IMG/VR virus record: IMGVR_UViG_3300034111_000815
Location: 1-38,813 of that record
Reading direction: 5' to 3' (one strand)
DNA length: 38,813 nt
Source: a virus
The position numbers and the translations under genes are program-made. Of the stretch, positions 1 to 7,966 are shown in pieces; position 1 is the first letter of the stretch, and each line of letters starts with the position of its first letter. The notes beneath the pieces are model-generated. The model worked only from the letters and a program-made list of their open reading frames with translations, was not told where the DNA came from and did no database searches.

Positions 1-491
1 TGAAGCTACTATTGAAACATCAATAGTTGTTTGAGCACTTGTACTTGTTTGAACGGTTGCAGCTCCATATAAACTAACTAAATCAGTTGAAATAAAATCA
101 CCACCACTAGCCACATCAGTAGCAACGTATTTATAAATATCATGTACTGATTTAGAAGAACTATCTGTAAAAATTAAAGGATCAGCCGTTGGATCTTGTG
201 TTTTAGTTAAAATAAATCTAGCTACATTTGTAGTTCCATTTACAGCAGTTGTTTCATAATATTTCCCACCATAAAATAATTCACCAGCAGTTACGTCTTT
301 ACCTGCATCTGAAACAACACACCCACTAATAACATAAGGTGTAGTTAATGAATAAGCGCCTAATGAAGATGTAACTATACTTTTAATTATAGCAGCTTTA
401 TCTTCTGTATTATAGTCTTGTAAAAACTTTAATGAATTAGCTGTAAATGGTTGTAGTGCCGTTGGCTCAACTATTTGTGATATGTCTATGT
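1..491. repeat. Terminal direct repeat, left copy (diverged)
   Basis: Gap-free match to 38323-38813. I count about 51 mismatches, of which about 41 fall in 259-400. The match begins exactly at the first base of the window and its partner ends exactly at the last base, the geometry of a wrap-around overlap of a circular or terminally redundant molecule. Confidence 0.85.
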
Positions 492-498
492 TTTTCAT
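1..498 (-). CDS. Tail fibre / receptor-binding protein, N-terminal part (allele 1)
   Basis: The gene starts at the ATG at 498-496 (MKNIDISQIVEP) and runs off base 1 still open, so it is partial here. It is the last gene of the leftward tail operon, six bases after the baseplate gene upstream of it. Its first 491 bases align without gaps to 38323-38813. If the molecule is circular, reading continues there and ends at 37951, giving about 289 residues. The protein is rich in Thr, Ser, Gly and Val and has no catalytic motif, as in phage fibre or tip proteins. The role in receptor binding is inferred from position after the baseplate genes and from the concentrated allelic variation. Confidence 0.6.
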   Translation of the reverse strand, partial: MKNIDISQIVEPTALQPFTANSLKFLQDYNTEDKAAIIKSIVTSSLGAYSLTTPYVISGCVVSDAGKDVTAGELFYGGKYYETTAVNGTTNVARFILTKTQDPTADPLIFTDSSSKSVHDIYKYVATDVASGGDFISTDLVSLYGAATVQTSTSAQTTIDVSIVAS

Positions 499-504
499 GA
501 TGTA

Positions 505-1164
505 TTAAAATGTTACTATGTTATATTGCATTCCAATTAAATTATATTTATCTGCAAAACTTTTTATTATTAATTCTGCTTCAGTAGCCGTTCCTAATGC
601 TGAAAATGTAGCTATTGGAAAATTAATTGTATAATCAAATTCATCCGTTGTATAATATGGTGAATATCCCATATAATCAATTTGATTAATGCTATTTAAA
701 GGCATTATAGAAGATGTTTCACTACTGCCACCAATAACAAAGTTAGTATTTGTGTTTACTATATTAGTGGTAATATAAATTCCAGATGTTTGAAAAAAAG
801 TATTTAAAGCAAGTTCATATATTAATTTTTGTGAAGTATATTTAACCCTTTCATCTACTCCTATAAATAAATCGTTTACTTTTTCCCAATGTTCAGTATC
901 GTAAGGATAAAATCCAAGCGAAGCCTTTACACACTCATAAATACTTCTATCTTCATAAATAACTCTATCACCTACATTATAAGCAGCTACTAAATCCCAT
1001 GCAGGATATGAGCAACCAGTTTTATAATCTTCAAAAATTAAACTCCAAAGGTTTTGGACGTTGCTAGTTAATACATAAAGCCATGATAGTAGTTTATCAT
1101 TTCTTAAAACAGGCGGTGTTAATTGTTCCGCTACTATTTCATTATCATAACTGTATATTGACAT
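505..1164 (-). CDS. Baseplate/tail protein with a carbohydrate-binding-like module
   Basis: A 219-residue protein directly after the baseplate J-like gene (its ATG abuts that gene's stop) and directly before the tail fibre. By position it matches the Mu gp48 / tail protein I role, linking the baseplate to the fibres. Residues about 60-95 contain a short module of the type YxxGDrViYedrsiYec...HWekV, resembling CBM5/12 chitin- or cellulose-binding repeats (GD-V-Y, aromatic spacing, closing W). The rest has no recognised motif. The structural role is inferred from gene order; the sugar-binding idea rests on the module only. Confidence 0.6.
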   Translation of the reverse strand: MSIYSYDNEIVAEQLTPPVLRNDKLLSWLYVLTSNVQNLWSLIFEDYKTGCSYPAWDLVAAYNVGDRVIYEDRSIYECVKASLGFYPYDTEHWEKVNDLFIGVDERVKYTSQKLIYELALNTFFQTSGIYITTNIVNTNTNFVIGGSSETSSIMPLNSINQIDYMGYSPYYTTDEFDYTINFPIATFSALGTATEAELIIKSFADKYNLIGMQYNIVTF

Positions 1165-2010
1165 CTATTGAGCTGTAAAAGTTAATTTATCTGCAAATGT
1201 TTCTCCAGAAGTAGTTTCTTCTACTATATATCCAGCATCTAATTGAAATAAAGGGATAATAGTTGTATTATTTTGAACTAAATAAGTTTTATCTATAAAT
1301 GAAGTTGCATCTGGTCTAATTGCAATATCTTGTATTAATATATCGGTAACTCCTGTAACCGATTGAATAGCATCTGTTAATGCAGATACTTTTACTTTCC
1401 CATCAAATGGTAAATTAGCTAAATAAGTGTTTACTGCTAATATAACACTATCAGAAATAGTTGAAGCATATTGTCCATCATAAAAAATATTAGCTTTTAA
1501 ATACAATTTATCAGATGCTTTGGAAGTAACAAAGTAATTAACTCCAGCAAATGCAATATCATCTACATAACCACCTAATGAAGATAATTCTAAAACTCCT
1601 AATGCTACTGGCGGTTCTGATTTAGCTACTTTAATTAAAACGGTTCTTTGTGCTGTTCTATTTACAGAGCATCTAGTTACAATTCTTTTAGTTGTATCTG
1701 GAACTGTATAATTAATAGAAAAATCACTCCCAACTGTTAAAACTTGTGGAGTAACCGAATCATATTGAAATTCTAAAACTTTTGATTGTAACCAAGCAGC
1801 AGAACCAACGGCAGCAGTTTTAATTTTAGCTTCTAAATCTGTTTTAAATATATCCCATAACGTTTCCTGTAAATACATTTGTGTAGCTACTATGTACTTC
1901 CATAATGTATAAATAGCAGAATTGGAAGTACTATTTAAAGTACTTAAATCTGTTTGATTTGCCTGTTCCGCATCTAATAATGCTACTATTGTTTGTATTG
2001 ACCTTGCCAT
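1165..2010 (-). CDS. Baseplate J-like protein
   Basis: A 281-residue protein in the baseplate J / Mu gp47 position. The C-terminal half carries the pattern typical of the family: a helix ending in a tyrosine and leucines (VNTYLANLPFDGKVKVSAL), then an Ile-Val rich strand after GVTDI. In contractile tails these proteins build the wedges around the hub. It is shorter than Mu gp47 and may keep only the core. Its ATG overlaps the stop of the upstream gene as TAATG (2008-2012), the usual coupling in this phage. Confidence 0.65.
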   Translation of the reverse strand: MARSIQTIVALLDAEQANQTDLSTLNSTSNSAIYTLWKYIVATQMYLQETLWDIFKTDLEAKIKTAAVGSAAWLQSKVLEFQYDSVTPQVLTVGSDFSINYTVPDTTKRIVTRCSVNRTAQRTVLIKVAKSEPPVALGVLELSSLGGYVDDIAFAGVNYFVTSKASDKLYLKANIFYDGQYASTISDSVILAVNTYLANLPFDGKVKVSALTDAIQSVTGVTDILIQDIAIRPDATSFIDKTYLVQNNTTIIPLFQLDAGYIVEETTSGETFADKLTFTAQ

Positions 2011-2489
2011 TATATTTCGTCTGGAGCTACTATTTCAGTAGTTAAGTTAGGTGTTAATGTTTCTAAAGTAGTATTTTGTGTTTGATTATCGTTACCTAAA
2101 GTAGCGTAATCCTGTATGTAATCTTGTACGTTTGGATGATCAAAGTTTTGTTCTTCGTTACGTCTTAATAACTTACCAAAAGTACCATATTGTTTATTAT
2201 GTACCGTTTGCCAAACAGTATCGGTTAACGTTAGTATTGAAGTATCTTCATCTTTATAAGATTCAAATAATATGTGTAAACGTACTGTTAAATCGTACTG
2301 TTGAGATACTGCTAATTTGCCCTTATCTGTATAATTACTAGGTAAAAACTCAATACCAATTGCAGGATATAAGAAAGCATTTTCTTCGCTTTCACGTTCC
2401 AATTGGTTATTCCATAAGAAAACCTTTTTAATGCCACTAATAGCGGTTAAATCAGTTTTTAATGAGTTATATAAAGTTAGTTTAGACAT
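2010..2489 (-). CDS. Small structural protein, possibly tail terminator or baseplate subunit
   Basis: A 159-residue protein between two tiny genes and the baseplate J-like gene. It is an alpha-beta protein with mid-region strands (YDLTVRLHILFESY) and an acidic, Asn/Thr-rich C-terminus. Size and place recall the Mu gp37 / tail terminator group encoded just after the gpG-like gene. There is no diagnostic motif, so the family assignment is inferred from context only. The start overlaps the preceding stop by one base. Confidence 0.45.
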   Translation of the reverse strand: MSKLTLYNSLKTDLTAISGIKKVFLWNNQLERESEENAFLYPAIGIEFLPSNYTDKGKLAVSQQYDLTVRLHILFESYKDEDTSILTLTDTVWQTVHNKQYGTFGKLLRRNEEQNFDHPNVQDYIQDYATLGNDNQTQNTTLETLTPNLTTEIVAPDEI

Positions 2490-2620
2490 TAAATATTATT
2501 CAATACTCCAATTATTCTTTTTGAAATTTCTTCTTTATTAATAATAGTTCCGTCTTTACTTACAAAACATTTACCAATTAAAGCATCAATATTTATAACT
2601 ATATTTTTATCATTTTCCAT
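2489..2620 (-). CDS. Small hypothetical protein, 43 aa
   Basis: A short open frame starting MENDKNIVINIDALIGKCFV. Its stop overlaps the next ATG by one base (TAATG), the same coupling used by known structural genes here. The sequence GTATATTTGCGTTATG reads into the start, placing a Bacteroidetes -7 box (2625-2632) a few bases before the ATG, so a nearly leaderless transcript is possible. Function is unknown. Confidence 0.5.
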   Translation of the reverse strand: MENDKNIVINIDALIGKCFVSKDGTIINKEEISKRIIGVLNNI

Positions 2621-2624
2621 AACG

Positions 2625-2632
2625 CAAATATA
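2625..2632 (-). promoter_or_regulatory. Possible -7 box (TATATTTG) before the 43-aa gene
   Basis: CAAATATA on the plus strand reads TATATTTG on the minus strand, matching the Bacteroidetes -7 consensus TAnnTTTG. No clear -33 TTG lies at the right distance, so this is weak. Confidence 0.3.
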
Positions 2633-2636
2633 CAAA

Positions 2637-2786
2637 TTAAATATATAAATATATTACTCTATTTGTATTACCGAATCCAATTTTATTTCTAATCACATCA
2701 AAAAATGTAGATTCTTTAAATATATTATTAAAATCGTCTAATGATATATTGTTTTTAATAAGTATTGAATCCACGTTGTATTCCAT
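2637..2786 (-). CDS. Small hypothetical protein, 49 aa
   Basis: An open frame starting MEYNVDSILIKNNISLDDF and ending IYLYI. It fills the space between the gpG-like gene and the 43-aa gene. As with its neighbour, a TATATTTG box (2791-2798) lies directly before the start. There are no motifs and the function is unknown. Support comes from packing, an A-rich start region and lack of any other explanation for the stretch. Confidence 0.45.
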   Translation of the reverse strand: MEYNVDSILIKNNISLDDFNNIFKESTFFDVIRNKIGFGNTNRVIYLYI

Positions 2787-2802
2787 AATGCAAATATACG
2801 AA

Positions 2803-3297
2803 TTATTTGTTAAATTGTTTCTTAATATTTTTATCTAAAAAAGCAATTATTTGTCTATTTAATTTACCTGAATAGCCTATGAATTGACGTTTAGGCATTT
2901 TGAAAGAATGTTTACCCCACGCTTTACCCATTAACCCATCATTATGTATTCTGGCATAAGGCACGTCTGTATAAATTTTAGCGGATAAACTACCAAAACG
3001 TTTACTTCTAATTGAACGACTTAAACGCCCTGCTCCAGCTTTACCAATTAAAATGCCTCTATCAATTCCTAAACTTCTAACTCCACTTTCACCACGTCTA
3101 CCACGTTTATAAGTATCAATACCTCTTTTACGTTTTTTCCAAGGCACAAAAGTTTCATCAGTAAAACCTCCATCTCTAAAAGACTTTGTGAAATGAGTTG
3201 CAGCTAATTTACCACTAGCCTCCACTAACTTCTCTAATTGAGGTTTAAACGCTTCAATCTGTTTTAATATCTTTTTATGTTCCGCAAATGTTGCCAT
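2803..3297 (-). CDS. Virion morphogenesis protein (Mu gpG-like)
   Basis: A 164-residue basic protein. It has an N-terminal helix, a central basic Gly-rich stretch (TYKRGRRGESGVRS), a YARIHNDG strand and the family's closing pattern in which an Arg-Gln-Phe-Ile-Gly-Tyr motif precedes a final helix. This matches the phage virion morphogenesis family (Mu gpG, P2 gpS), needed for head-tail joining and tail completion. The position after portal and MuF fits the Mu order. The start overlaps the preceding small gene's stop as TAATG. Confidence 0.8.
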   Translation of the reverse strand: MATFAEHKKILKQIEAFKPQLEKLVEASGKLAATHFTKSFRDGGFTDETFVPWKKRKRGIDTYKRGRRGESGVRSLGIDRGILIGKAGAGRLSRSIRSKRFGSLSAKIYTDVPYARIHNDGLMGKAWGKHSFKMPKRQFIGYSGKLNRQIIAFLDKNIKKQFNK

Positions 3298-3434
3298 TAG
3301 TTTAATCCAAAGTAAAATATTTGACAGTAATTTAATCCTCTTTTATTCTTATTCAATAAAATATGTGTAAAATAATAACAACTACAAGTTAATTGTTCGT
3401 TTACGTTTCCTTTGCCTATTAAATTGTTAATCAT
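3297..3434 (-). CDS. Small hypothetical protein, 45 aa
   Basis: An open frame starting MINNLIGKGNVNEQLTCSCY. The stop overlaps the gpG-like ATG as TAATG and the start lies inside the end of the next upstream small gene (8-bp overlap). A Cys-x-Cys pair and a later Cys are the only notable residues. Function is unknown; tight overlaps on both sides support it being a real gene. Confidence 0.45.
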   Translation of the reverse strand: MINNLIGKGNVNEQLTCSCYYFTHILLNKNKRGLNYCQIFYFGLN

Positions 3435-3591
3435 TTTCTATTGGTTCAAAAGTTATGTTATTATCTTGATTTGGTAGCGGTTCTGAATGGTCGTTTTCGT
3501 CTAATAATATTTCATCTGGTATAATATCAAAAGCTAAACACCTTAAATCACTTAAATAATTTTTACACTTTAAACATCTATCATTTTCCAT
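3427..3591 (-). CDS. Small acidic CxxC protein, 54 aa
   Basis: An open frame starting MENDRCLKCKNYLSDLRCLA, overlapping the end of the MuF gene by 11 bases. The N-terminal Cys-Leu-Lys-Cys plus a third Cys could bind a metal. The C-terminal half is acidic and Asn/Pro-rich. Similar tiny CxxC proteins are common among Bacteroidetes phage structural genes; no role is known. Confidence 0.5.
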   Translation of the reverse strand: MENDRCLKCKNYLSDLRCLAFDIIPDEILLDENDHSEPLPNQDNNITFEPIEND

Positions 3592-5137
3592 TATCAATAG
3601 TTTTAAATAATTTTAATATATCATCTGGCACACCATTTGCACCGTTTTTTCTGTAAGTTGAATACCATTCTGCAAAGTATTCCATTTTGTTAGTTCCAGA
3701 ATATTGGGTTATAGTATTAGACATTGTAAATTCTTTACCACTTTCTTTAAATATTAATTCATGTCTATGATGCCCTAATTCATGTATCATTGTAGTATGT
3801 AATGATTCATTTGGAGTTGTTTCCATTGAACTTGTGCTAAACCATTTAGGATTTAACCCATCTTCAATTCTTTTTTCATAAACTTTTATGTTTTTTTCAA
3901 TAGATTCTATTAAATATTTTTTAGAGCTTTCTGAAAACTGAGTACTATCTTTTATTTTAATTAATTCAGCTTTTTGTTCAGATAATATATCTTGATAGCT
4001 TTTTAATGGAGTGTGTTTAAAGTCTTTTAAATGATGTAAATTAATGTTTATATCACGTCTTAAAACCTCTCTAGTTTTTCTATCCTGCTCTTGTAAATAA
4101 ACAGCCTTAAAATTAGATTTAGGTCTATTAACAGTCTTTAAATTATCTATATTTAATGGATTAATTTTATGCTCTTTTTCAACTGCTTTTAATACACTAT
4201 TAAATAAATTATTATCTTCTAATCCTTTTAAATTAACGTTTTTTACACCTAATTGTAATATCCTTTGTTCAGCTTCTTTAATATCTTTAGCAGGAATAAA
4301 CTCATTACTCTTAACTGGAGTGCTAATTTTAGGCATTTCCATTTTAGGTTTAGGCATATAAAAGTTATTACTAGCTAAATCCCTATCTCTATCCGCTACC
4401 ACAAAATAAGGGTGCTTATCACTAAACACTATCTTTTGTTTTCCTGCATTCATCATAAATTCAGGCGGTACAGTATCAGGTTTTTTAAATCCTTTTAAAC
4501 TTGTTTTATCTTCACTATCAGTTTGTAATGTAGTACATCTACAATTCCAGCCATTAGGTGGAAAATAGTTATCCCAAAACTTATCATTTACTGGACGTGA
4601 AATATTATTTAACATAGCGTGTTCAGGACGTACCCTTCCATCTCCTACTGTGCTATAAGTTAGCATAGGTAATAATTCTGAATTACTTTCAATATCCATC
4701 CACATACTAGCACTCCTACTTTGTGATATGGCAGCGTTATATTCAGCTCTTAAATAGTTTTCATTGTAATTTTTGAATATATCAGTACCTGTTTTTTTAT
4801 ACTCGCTAAATGGTTTAATCCTATCTTTGTCGTAAATAGCATCTACCATTTCACGTACTTGGTGGTACTGTTTAGCTCCCGAAAATACATAAACGTTATT
4901 TCTTAAATCGTTAAGCATTTTAAAATCGGGACTATTCCATTCAACATCGGTTAAAGACTTACCAAAGCCATTATAAACACCATTAGTTAGCTTTTCGGCT
5001 ACTCGTGAATAGGTTGCAACGTCTAAAGATTGTGGAGTGATTAAACCACTATAAACACCAACTACAATACGTTCAATTTCTTCGTCTGAAAATATGTTAA
5101 TTGGTGCAGCATTTTGTATGTCGCAAAATGAACACAT
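3581..5137 (-). CDS. MuF-like head morphogenesis protein with C-terminal zinc metallopeptidase domain
   Basis: A 518-residue protein directly after the portal (TAATG overlap). The first 210 residues or so are MuF/gp30-like and end in the family signature GDGRVRPEHAMLNN ... PPNGWNCRCTT. The rest is not needed for that fold: a charged linker, then a C-terminal domain with HELGH at 452-456 and downstream glutamates at 486 and 490, the layout of an HExxH zincin. MuF proteins sit on a few capsid vertices near the portal, and some families carry C-terminal toxin or enzyme domains injected with the DNA. Delivery of a peptidase into the host is therefore an attractive inference. Maturation protease is the alternative, but a separate ClpP-type protease exists at 36.0 kb. 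Confidence 0.8.
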   Translation of the reverse strand: MCSFCDIQNAAPINIFSDEEIERIVVGVYSGLITPQSLDVATYSRVAEKLTNGVYNGFGKSLTDVEWNSPDFKMLNDLRNNVYVFSGAKQYHQVREMVDAIYDKDRIKPFSEYKKTGTDIFKNYNENYLRAEYNAAISQSRSASMWMDIESNSELLPMLTYSTVGDGRVRPEHAMLNNISRPVNDKFWDNYFPPNGWNCRCTTLQTDSEDKTSLKGFKKPDTVPPEFMMNAGKQKIVFSDKHPYFVVADRDRDLASNNFYMPKPKMEMPKISTPVKSNEFIPAKDIKEAEQRILQLGVKNVNLKGLEDNNLFNSVLKAVEKEHKINPLNIDNLKTVNRPKSNFKAVYLQEQDRKTREVLRRDININLHHLKDFKHTPLKSYQDILSEQKAELIKIKDSTQFSESSKKYLIESIEKNIKVYEKRIEDGLNPKWFSTSSMETTPNESLHTTMIHELGHHRHELIFKESGKEFTMSNTITQYSGTNKMEYFAEWYSTYRKNGANGVPDDILKLFKTIDNGK

Positions 5138-6360
5138 TATTTATAGAGATTATCTAATCTATTTTTAATATTTACCACATCGGTAGGGTCATTAACTACA
5201 ACAACCTCACTCCCATATTTCTCCTCTAAATATTCAGGACTGAAAGTGAATTTACCTGTTTTAATTAACTCAATATCTATCTTAGACTGTTCAATTAAAC
5301 TTAAATCATCTTCAGCCTTAACAGTTATTTTAACACCTTCTGGGAATATACCTAAACGTGTCATCATTGGAACTAATTGATAGTTTAAAACACCTTCTAT
5401 AAAGAACTCATCATTATAAGCAACGTTTTTTAAAACACGTTCTTGAACTTCTGCACTACCTACATATGCTTTTTCATCTAGTGTTCCTGTTTGACCTAAT
5501 ATAAGTTTGCTAATTTCAGAATTACAACGCTGTATCATCATATCAAACACTTGAAAAGCATCTGAGCGATTAGATTCTACTAACTCAATTAAATCATCTG
5601 TATCAAACACACCATAAGAAGCAACACCCATGTTTCTAAGCATAGTTTCCATATTAGCACGTGTTCCTTCATCTCTAGTATTAGTTTTACCTATTCTAAT
5701 AGGACTACCAAATATTTCTACAAATTCACTCCATGCTCCTAATGCGTTTTTCTTCCAAATAACTAATGGAGCTGCTTTTAAATATAACCCTAAATCTCTA
5801 TCCTTACCAACTCCAATACACCAATTATTATAAGGTGGATCTAAATAAGGATAACCAGATAAATCTGCATAAGTATTAGTTACTATATGAAATTCTGGTT
5901 TTACATATTCTCTAGGTACTAATTCAACTGCTTTAAAAGCATCATTTACAACACTATCAAATTGAATTAATGAATGACCGTAAAATATAGCATCTAAGGC
6001 ATAATCTATAAAATCTCTAAACCATTTCTGTTTAATAATATATTCCAACTCTTCGTTTTCTTCACCGTTTAATTTTACATCAAAGTCTTTAGATAGTGTT
6101 AAGTTTTTACGTTGGTTTACTGCTGCTGTTAAATGAGCATCTAATTCAATGTTCTTATAAACTTTGTACAATTCCGAACGTTGTGGAGCTGTTAAAGATT
6201 CTGCTCTAGTTACTGCTAGTTTGTAAGTTTCAATATTAGTAAATCCCCTATACAATTGAGTGGGAGTGGTAATACGTTTTCTAATATCTGCTGTTTTAGG
6301 CATATTAACAGAAACATCCTGTACTTTATTAAAATCTATGTTATATCCAAATAATTTCAT
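5137..6360 (-). CDS. Portal protein (DUF935, Mu gp29-like)
   Basis: About 407 residues. The central region carries the DUF935 hallmark in which a Trp-Ser-Glu-Phe-Val-Glu-Ile-Phe-Gly stretch is followed by RIGKTNTRD, then a helix-rich region (SEISKLILGQTGTLDE) and GSAEVQERV. The portal forms the dodecameric DNA channel at one capsid vertex and contacts terminase and MuF. I chose the ATG at 6360, which gives a TAATG overlap with the upstream stop like its neighbours. A TTG two codons earlier is open but less likely. Confidence 0.88.
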   Translation of the reverse strand: MKLFGYNIDFNKVQDVSVNMPKTADIRKRITTPTQLYRGFTNIETYKLAVTRAESLTAPQRSELYKVYKNIELDAHLTAAVNQRKNLTLSKDFDVKLNGEENEELEYIIKQKWFRDFIDYALDAIFYGHSLIQFDSVVNDAFKAVELVPREYVKPEFHIVTNTYADLSGYPYLDPPYNNWCIGVGKDRDLGLYLKAAPLVIWKKNALGAWSEFVEIFGSPIRIGKTNTRDEGTRANMETMLRNMGVASYGVFDTDDLIELVESNRSDAFQVFDMMIQRCNSEISKLILGQTGTLDEKAYVGSAEVQERVLKNVAYNDEFFIEGVLNYQLVPMMTRLGIFPEGVKITVKAEDDLSLIEQSKIDIELIKTGKFTFSPEYLEEKYGSEVVVVNDPTDVVNIKNRLDNLYK

Positions 6361-7211
6361 TACCAAAGTTGATTAGATGATTTAATAGTGTTACCATCTG
6401 AGTTACCCCATCTAATTGAAACACCTTGTTGCGGTAATATTTGAGGTAAATCCGCTGTTATATCTCCACTAGCTACACGTTTAAGCCATGCAATAGCACC
6501 ACCATTTTGAGTAGCATTATTACCATCGTAACGCTCTTTACGTAAATCTGGAATGTTTCTAGGATTAATACGTGAGTGTAAATGATACAAAGTAATATCT
6601 AGTAAATACATTACTATTTGTTGGTTTCTGTTATCTCCTTCAGTCCATTTAGTAGTATCGTCGGGATAAGTAGCTGTTAATGTATAAGCACTACCAACGC
6701 TCCAAAAACCAGTTTCAGTTGGTAAAATTCCTTTACAATTTAACAAACAAGTATATTCAATATTGTTATAATAAACTTTATCTCCTACAACGTATGAAGT
6801 AGTATTTACATATTCATCTTCTGGTAATGTAACGTAAAATAGTGATTTATCAGCAGCTTTTAAAGTCCATTCAGCAGCATTAAAAGCGTGTGCAGTACTA
6901 CCAGCAATTGACTTATAAATATTACCATTATAAACAACATATTGTCCAGTAGTGTAAATGGTAGAAGCACTAAAAGTACTTGCGGTCCATTCAACTAATT
7001 GTTTACCGTTATAAGTAGCAGTAATATCAAATACTTTAGTATCTGTAAATATTTGATTAACTATGTAACGCTGGGTTAAATAACTAATCATTTCACTTTG
7101 TGCGGATTGCTCCACATCTAGCTTAGTTTGTTGGTTAGATTCGATTATTTGTTCAAGGTTTGAATCCTGAATAACACGTAAATAATCATTATCTCTTAAA
7201 AGTCTAGCCAT
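6360..7211 (-). CDS. Mu gp36-like head-tail adaptor with two inserted carbohydrate-binding-like modules
   Basis: A 283-residue protein. Residues 1-60 (YLTQRYIVNQIF) and about 195-250 (RNQQIVMYLLDITLYHL ... AIAWLKRVASG) together match the helical gp36/DUF1320 adaptor fold. Between them lie two tandem modules of about 35-40 residues, each with the pattern GxxVxYnGxxYxxxxxxxGxxPxxxxxW, resembling CBM5/12 modules. The adaptor ring joins portal and tail, so surface-binding domains there are unexpected. A TATTTTTG box (7216-7223) lies just before the ATG. The adaptor call is family inference; the modules are directly visible. Confidence 0.6.
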   Translation of the reverse strand: MARLLRDNDYLRVIQDSNLEQIIESNQQTKLDVEQSAQSEMISYLTQRYIVNQIFTDTKVFDITATYNGKQLVEWTASTFSASTIYTTGQYVVYNGNIYKSIAGSTAHAFNAAEWTLKAADKSLFYVTLPEDEYVNTTSYVVGDKVYYNNIEYTCLLNCKGILPTETGFWSVGSAYTLTATYPDDTTKWTEGDNRNQQIVMYLLDITLYHLHSRINPRNIPDLRKERYDGNNATQNGGAIAWLKRVASGDITADLPQILPQQGVSIRWGNSDGNTIKSSNQLW

Positions 7212-7231
7212 TGTACAAAAATATAAACAAA

Positions 7232-7456
7232 TTAGCGGTAGATAATAGTATTGTTACTAATATTTTTAATGATTCTTTCATTCCAAACTACTTCTTGCTT
7301 TAAAAAGTCAATTATTTCGTAAATATCGCATTTACCATTTATTTCTAATAAATGTTTTACAGCATCTTCTAATGTATTAAATGATGCTATGTGATCATTC
7401 CAACCGCCTTTAGCTTCATGGTCATAATATCCAAATAATATAAATCTATTTTCCAT
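7232..7456 (-). CDS. Small phage protein, 74 aa (D-x-x-SF-T-E-DA-type)
   Basis: The pattern FGYYDHEAKGGWNDHIASF ... LEDAVKHL ... IYEIIDFLKQEVVW occurs in a common family of small phage proteins in which a tyrosine/glycine-rich start precedes an aspartate and a helix, ending in an Ile-Val-Asp strand. No biochemical role is established. It lies between terminase and portal and overlaps the preceding gene by 11 bases. Confidence 0.6.
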   Translation of the reverse strand: MENRFILFGYYDHEAKGGWNDHIASFNTLEDAVKHLLEINGKCDIYEIIDFLKQEVVWNERIIKNISNNTIIYR

Positions 7457-7703
7457 AATTTTCTAAATCTAATTTAACCTTATTCTCTTTAATTTTATGA
7501 ACTTCAGCATTTAACATAGCTAATTCTAATTTGTGCATATCTTGAACGTAAGTAATAAAGTTGTATTTTAACTCCTTAATACGTGTTTTACGAGTGATTA
7601 TAAAGGTATCAGAATGAATTAAAGTGTTCGTTTCCTTATCTTCAATAAAGAAAGTTATTGTATTATGTCCATCAATTAGTTCTTTGTGTGATTTTACTTT
7701 CAT
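7446..7703 (-). CDS. Hypothetical protein, 85 aa
   Basis: A charged alpha-beta protein starting MKVKSHKELIDGHNTITFF and ending in a Lys/Glu-rich helix. It overlaps its downstream neighbour by 11 bases in the terminase-portal operon. I do not recognise the family. Confidence 0.55.
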   Translation of the reverse strand: MKVKSHKELIDGHNTITFFIEDKETNTLIHSDTFIITRKTRIKELKYNFITYVQDMHKLELAMLNAEVHKIKENKVKLDLENYGK

Positions 7704-7711
7704 GTTATTTG

Positions 7712-7966
7712 TTATTTAAACCAATCATTTCTACTTATGTCCGTTACATTAATATTTAACATTCTTAAATTCTCACAATAATAACCTTTGGGTCTATCAT
7801 TAGGAAAATCAATTGATATAGGAAATTCACCTATACCATAATTAAGGTTAACATTTATTGATTTAAGATACCTTATTTTTTCTTTCATAGGATCAAAAAT
7901 ATATGGAACAACTTCAATAGTTATTTCTTTTTGTTCATAATCAACTCCCTTAATTGTTACTTTCAT
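7712..7966 (-). CDS. Hypothetical protein, 84 aa
   Basis: A beta-rich protein starting MKVTIKGVDYEQKEITIEVV, coupled to the end of the large terminase gene through a TAATG overlap (7964-7968). There is no recognised motif. Co-transcription with packaging genes suggests a structural or packaging accessory role, which is inference only. Confidence 0.55.
   Translation of the reverse strand: MKVTIKGVDYEQKEITIEVVPYIFDPMKEKIRYLKSINVNLNYGIGEFPISIDFPNDRPKGYYCENLRMLNINVTDISRNDWFK

Noticed and set aside
1-491. Diversity-generating retroelement variable region
   Set aside because: Differences are not confined to adenines, no reverse transcriptase gene or template repeat exists, and the two copies are the window ends.
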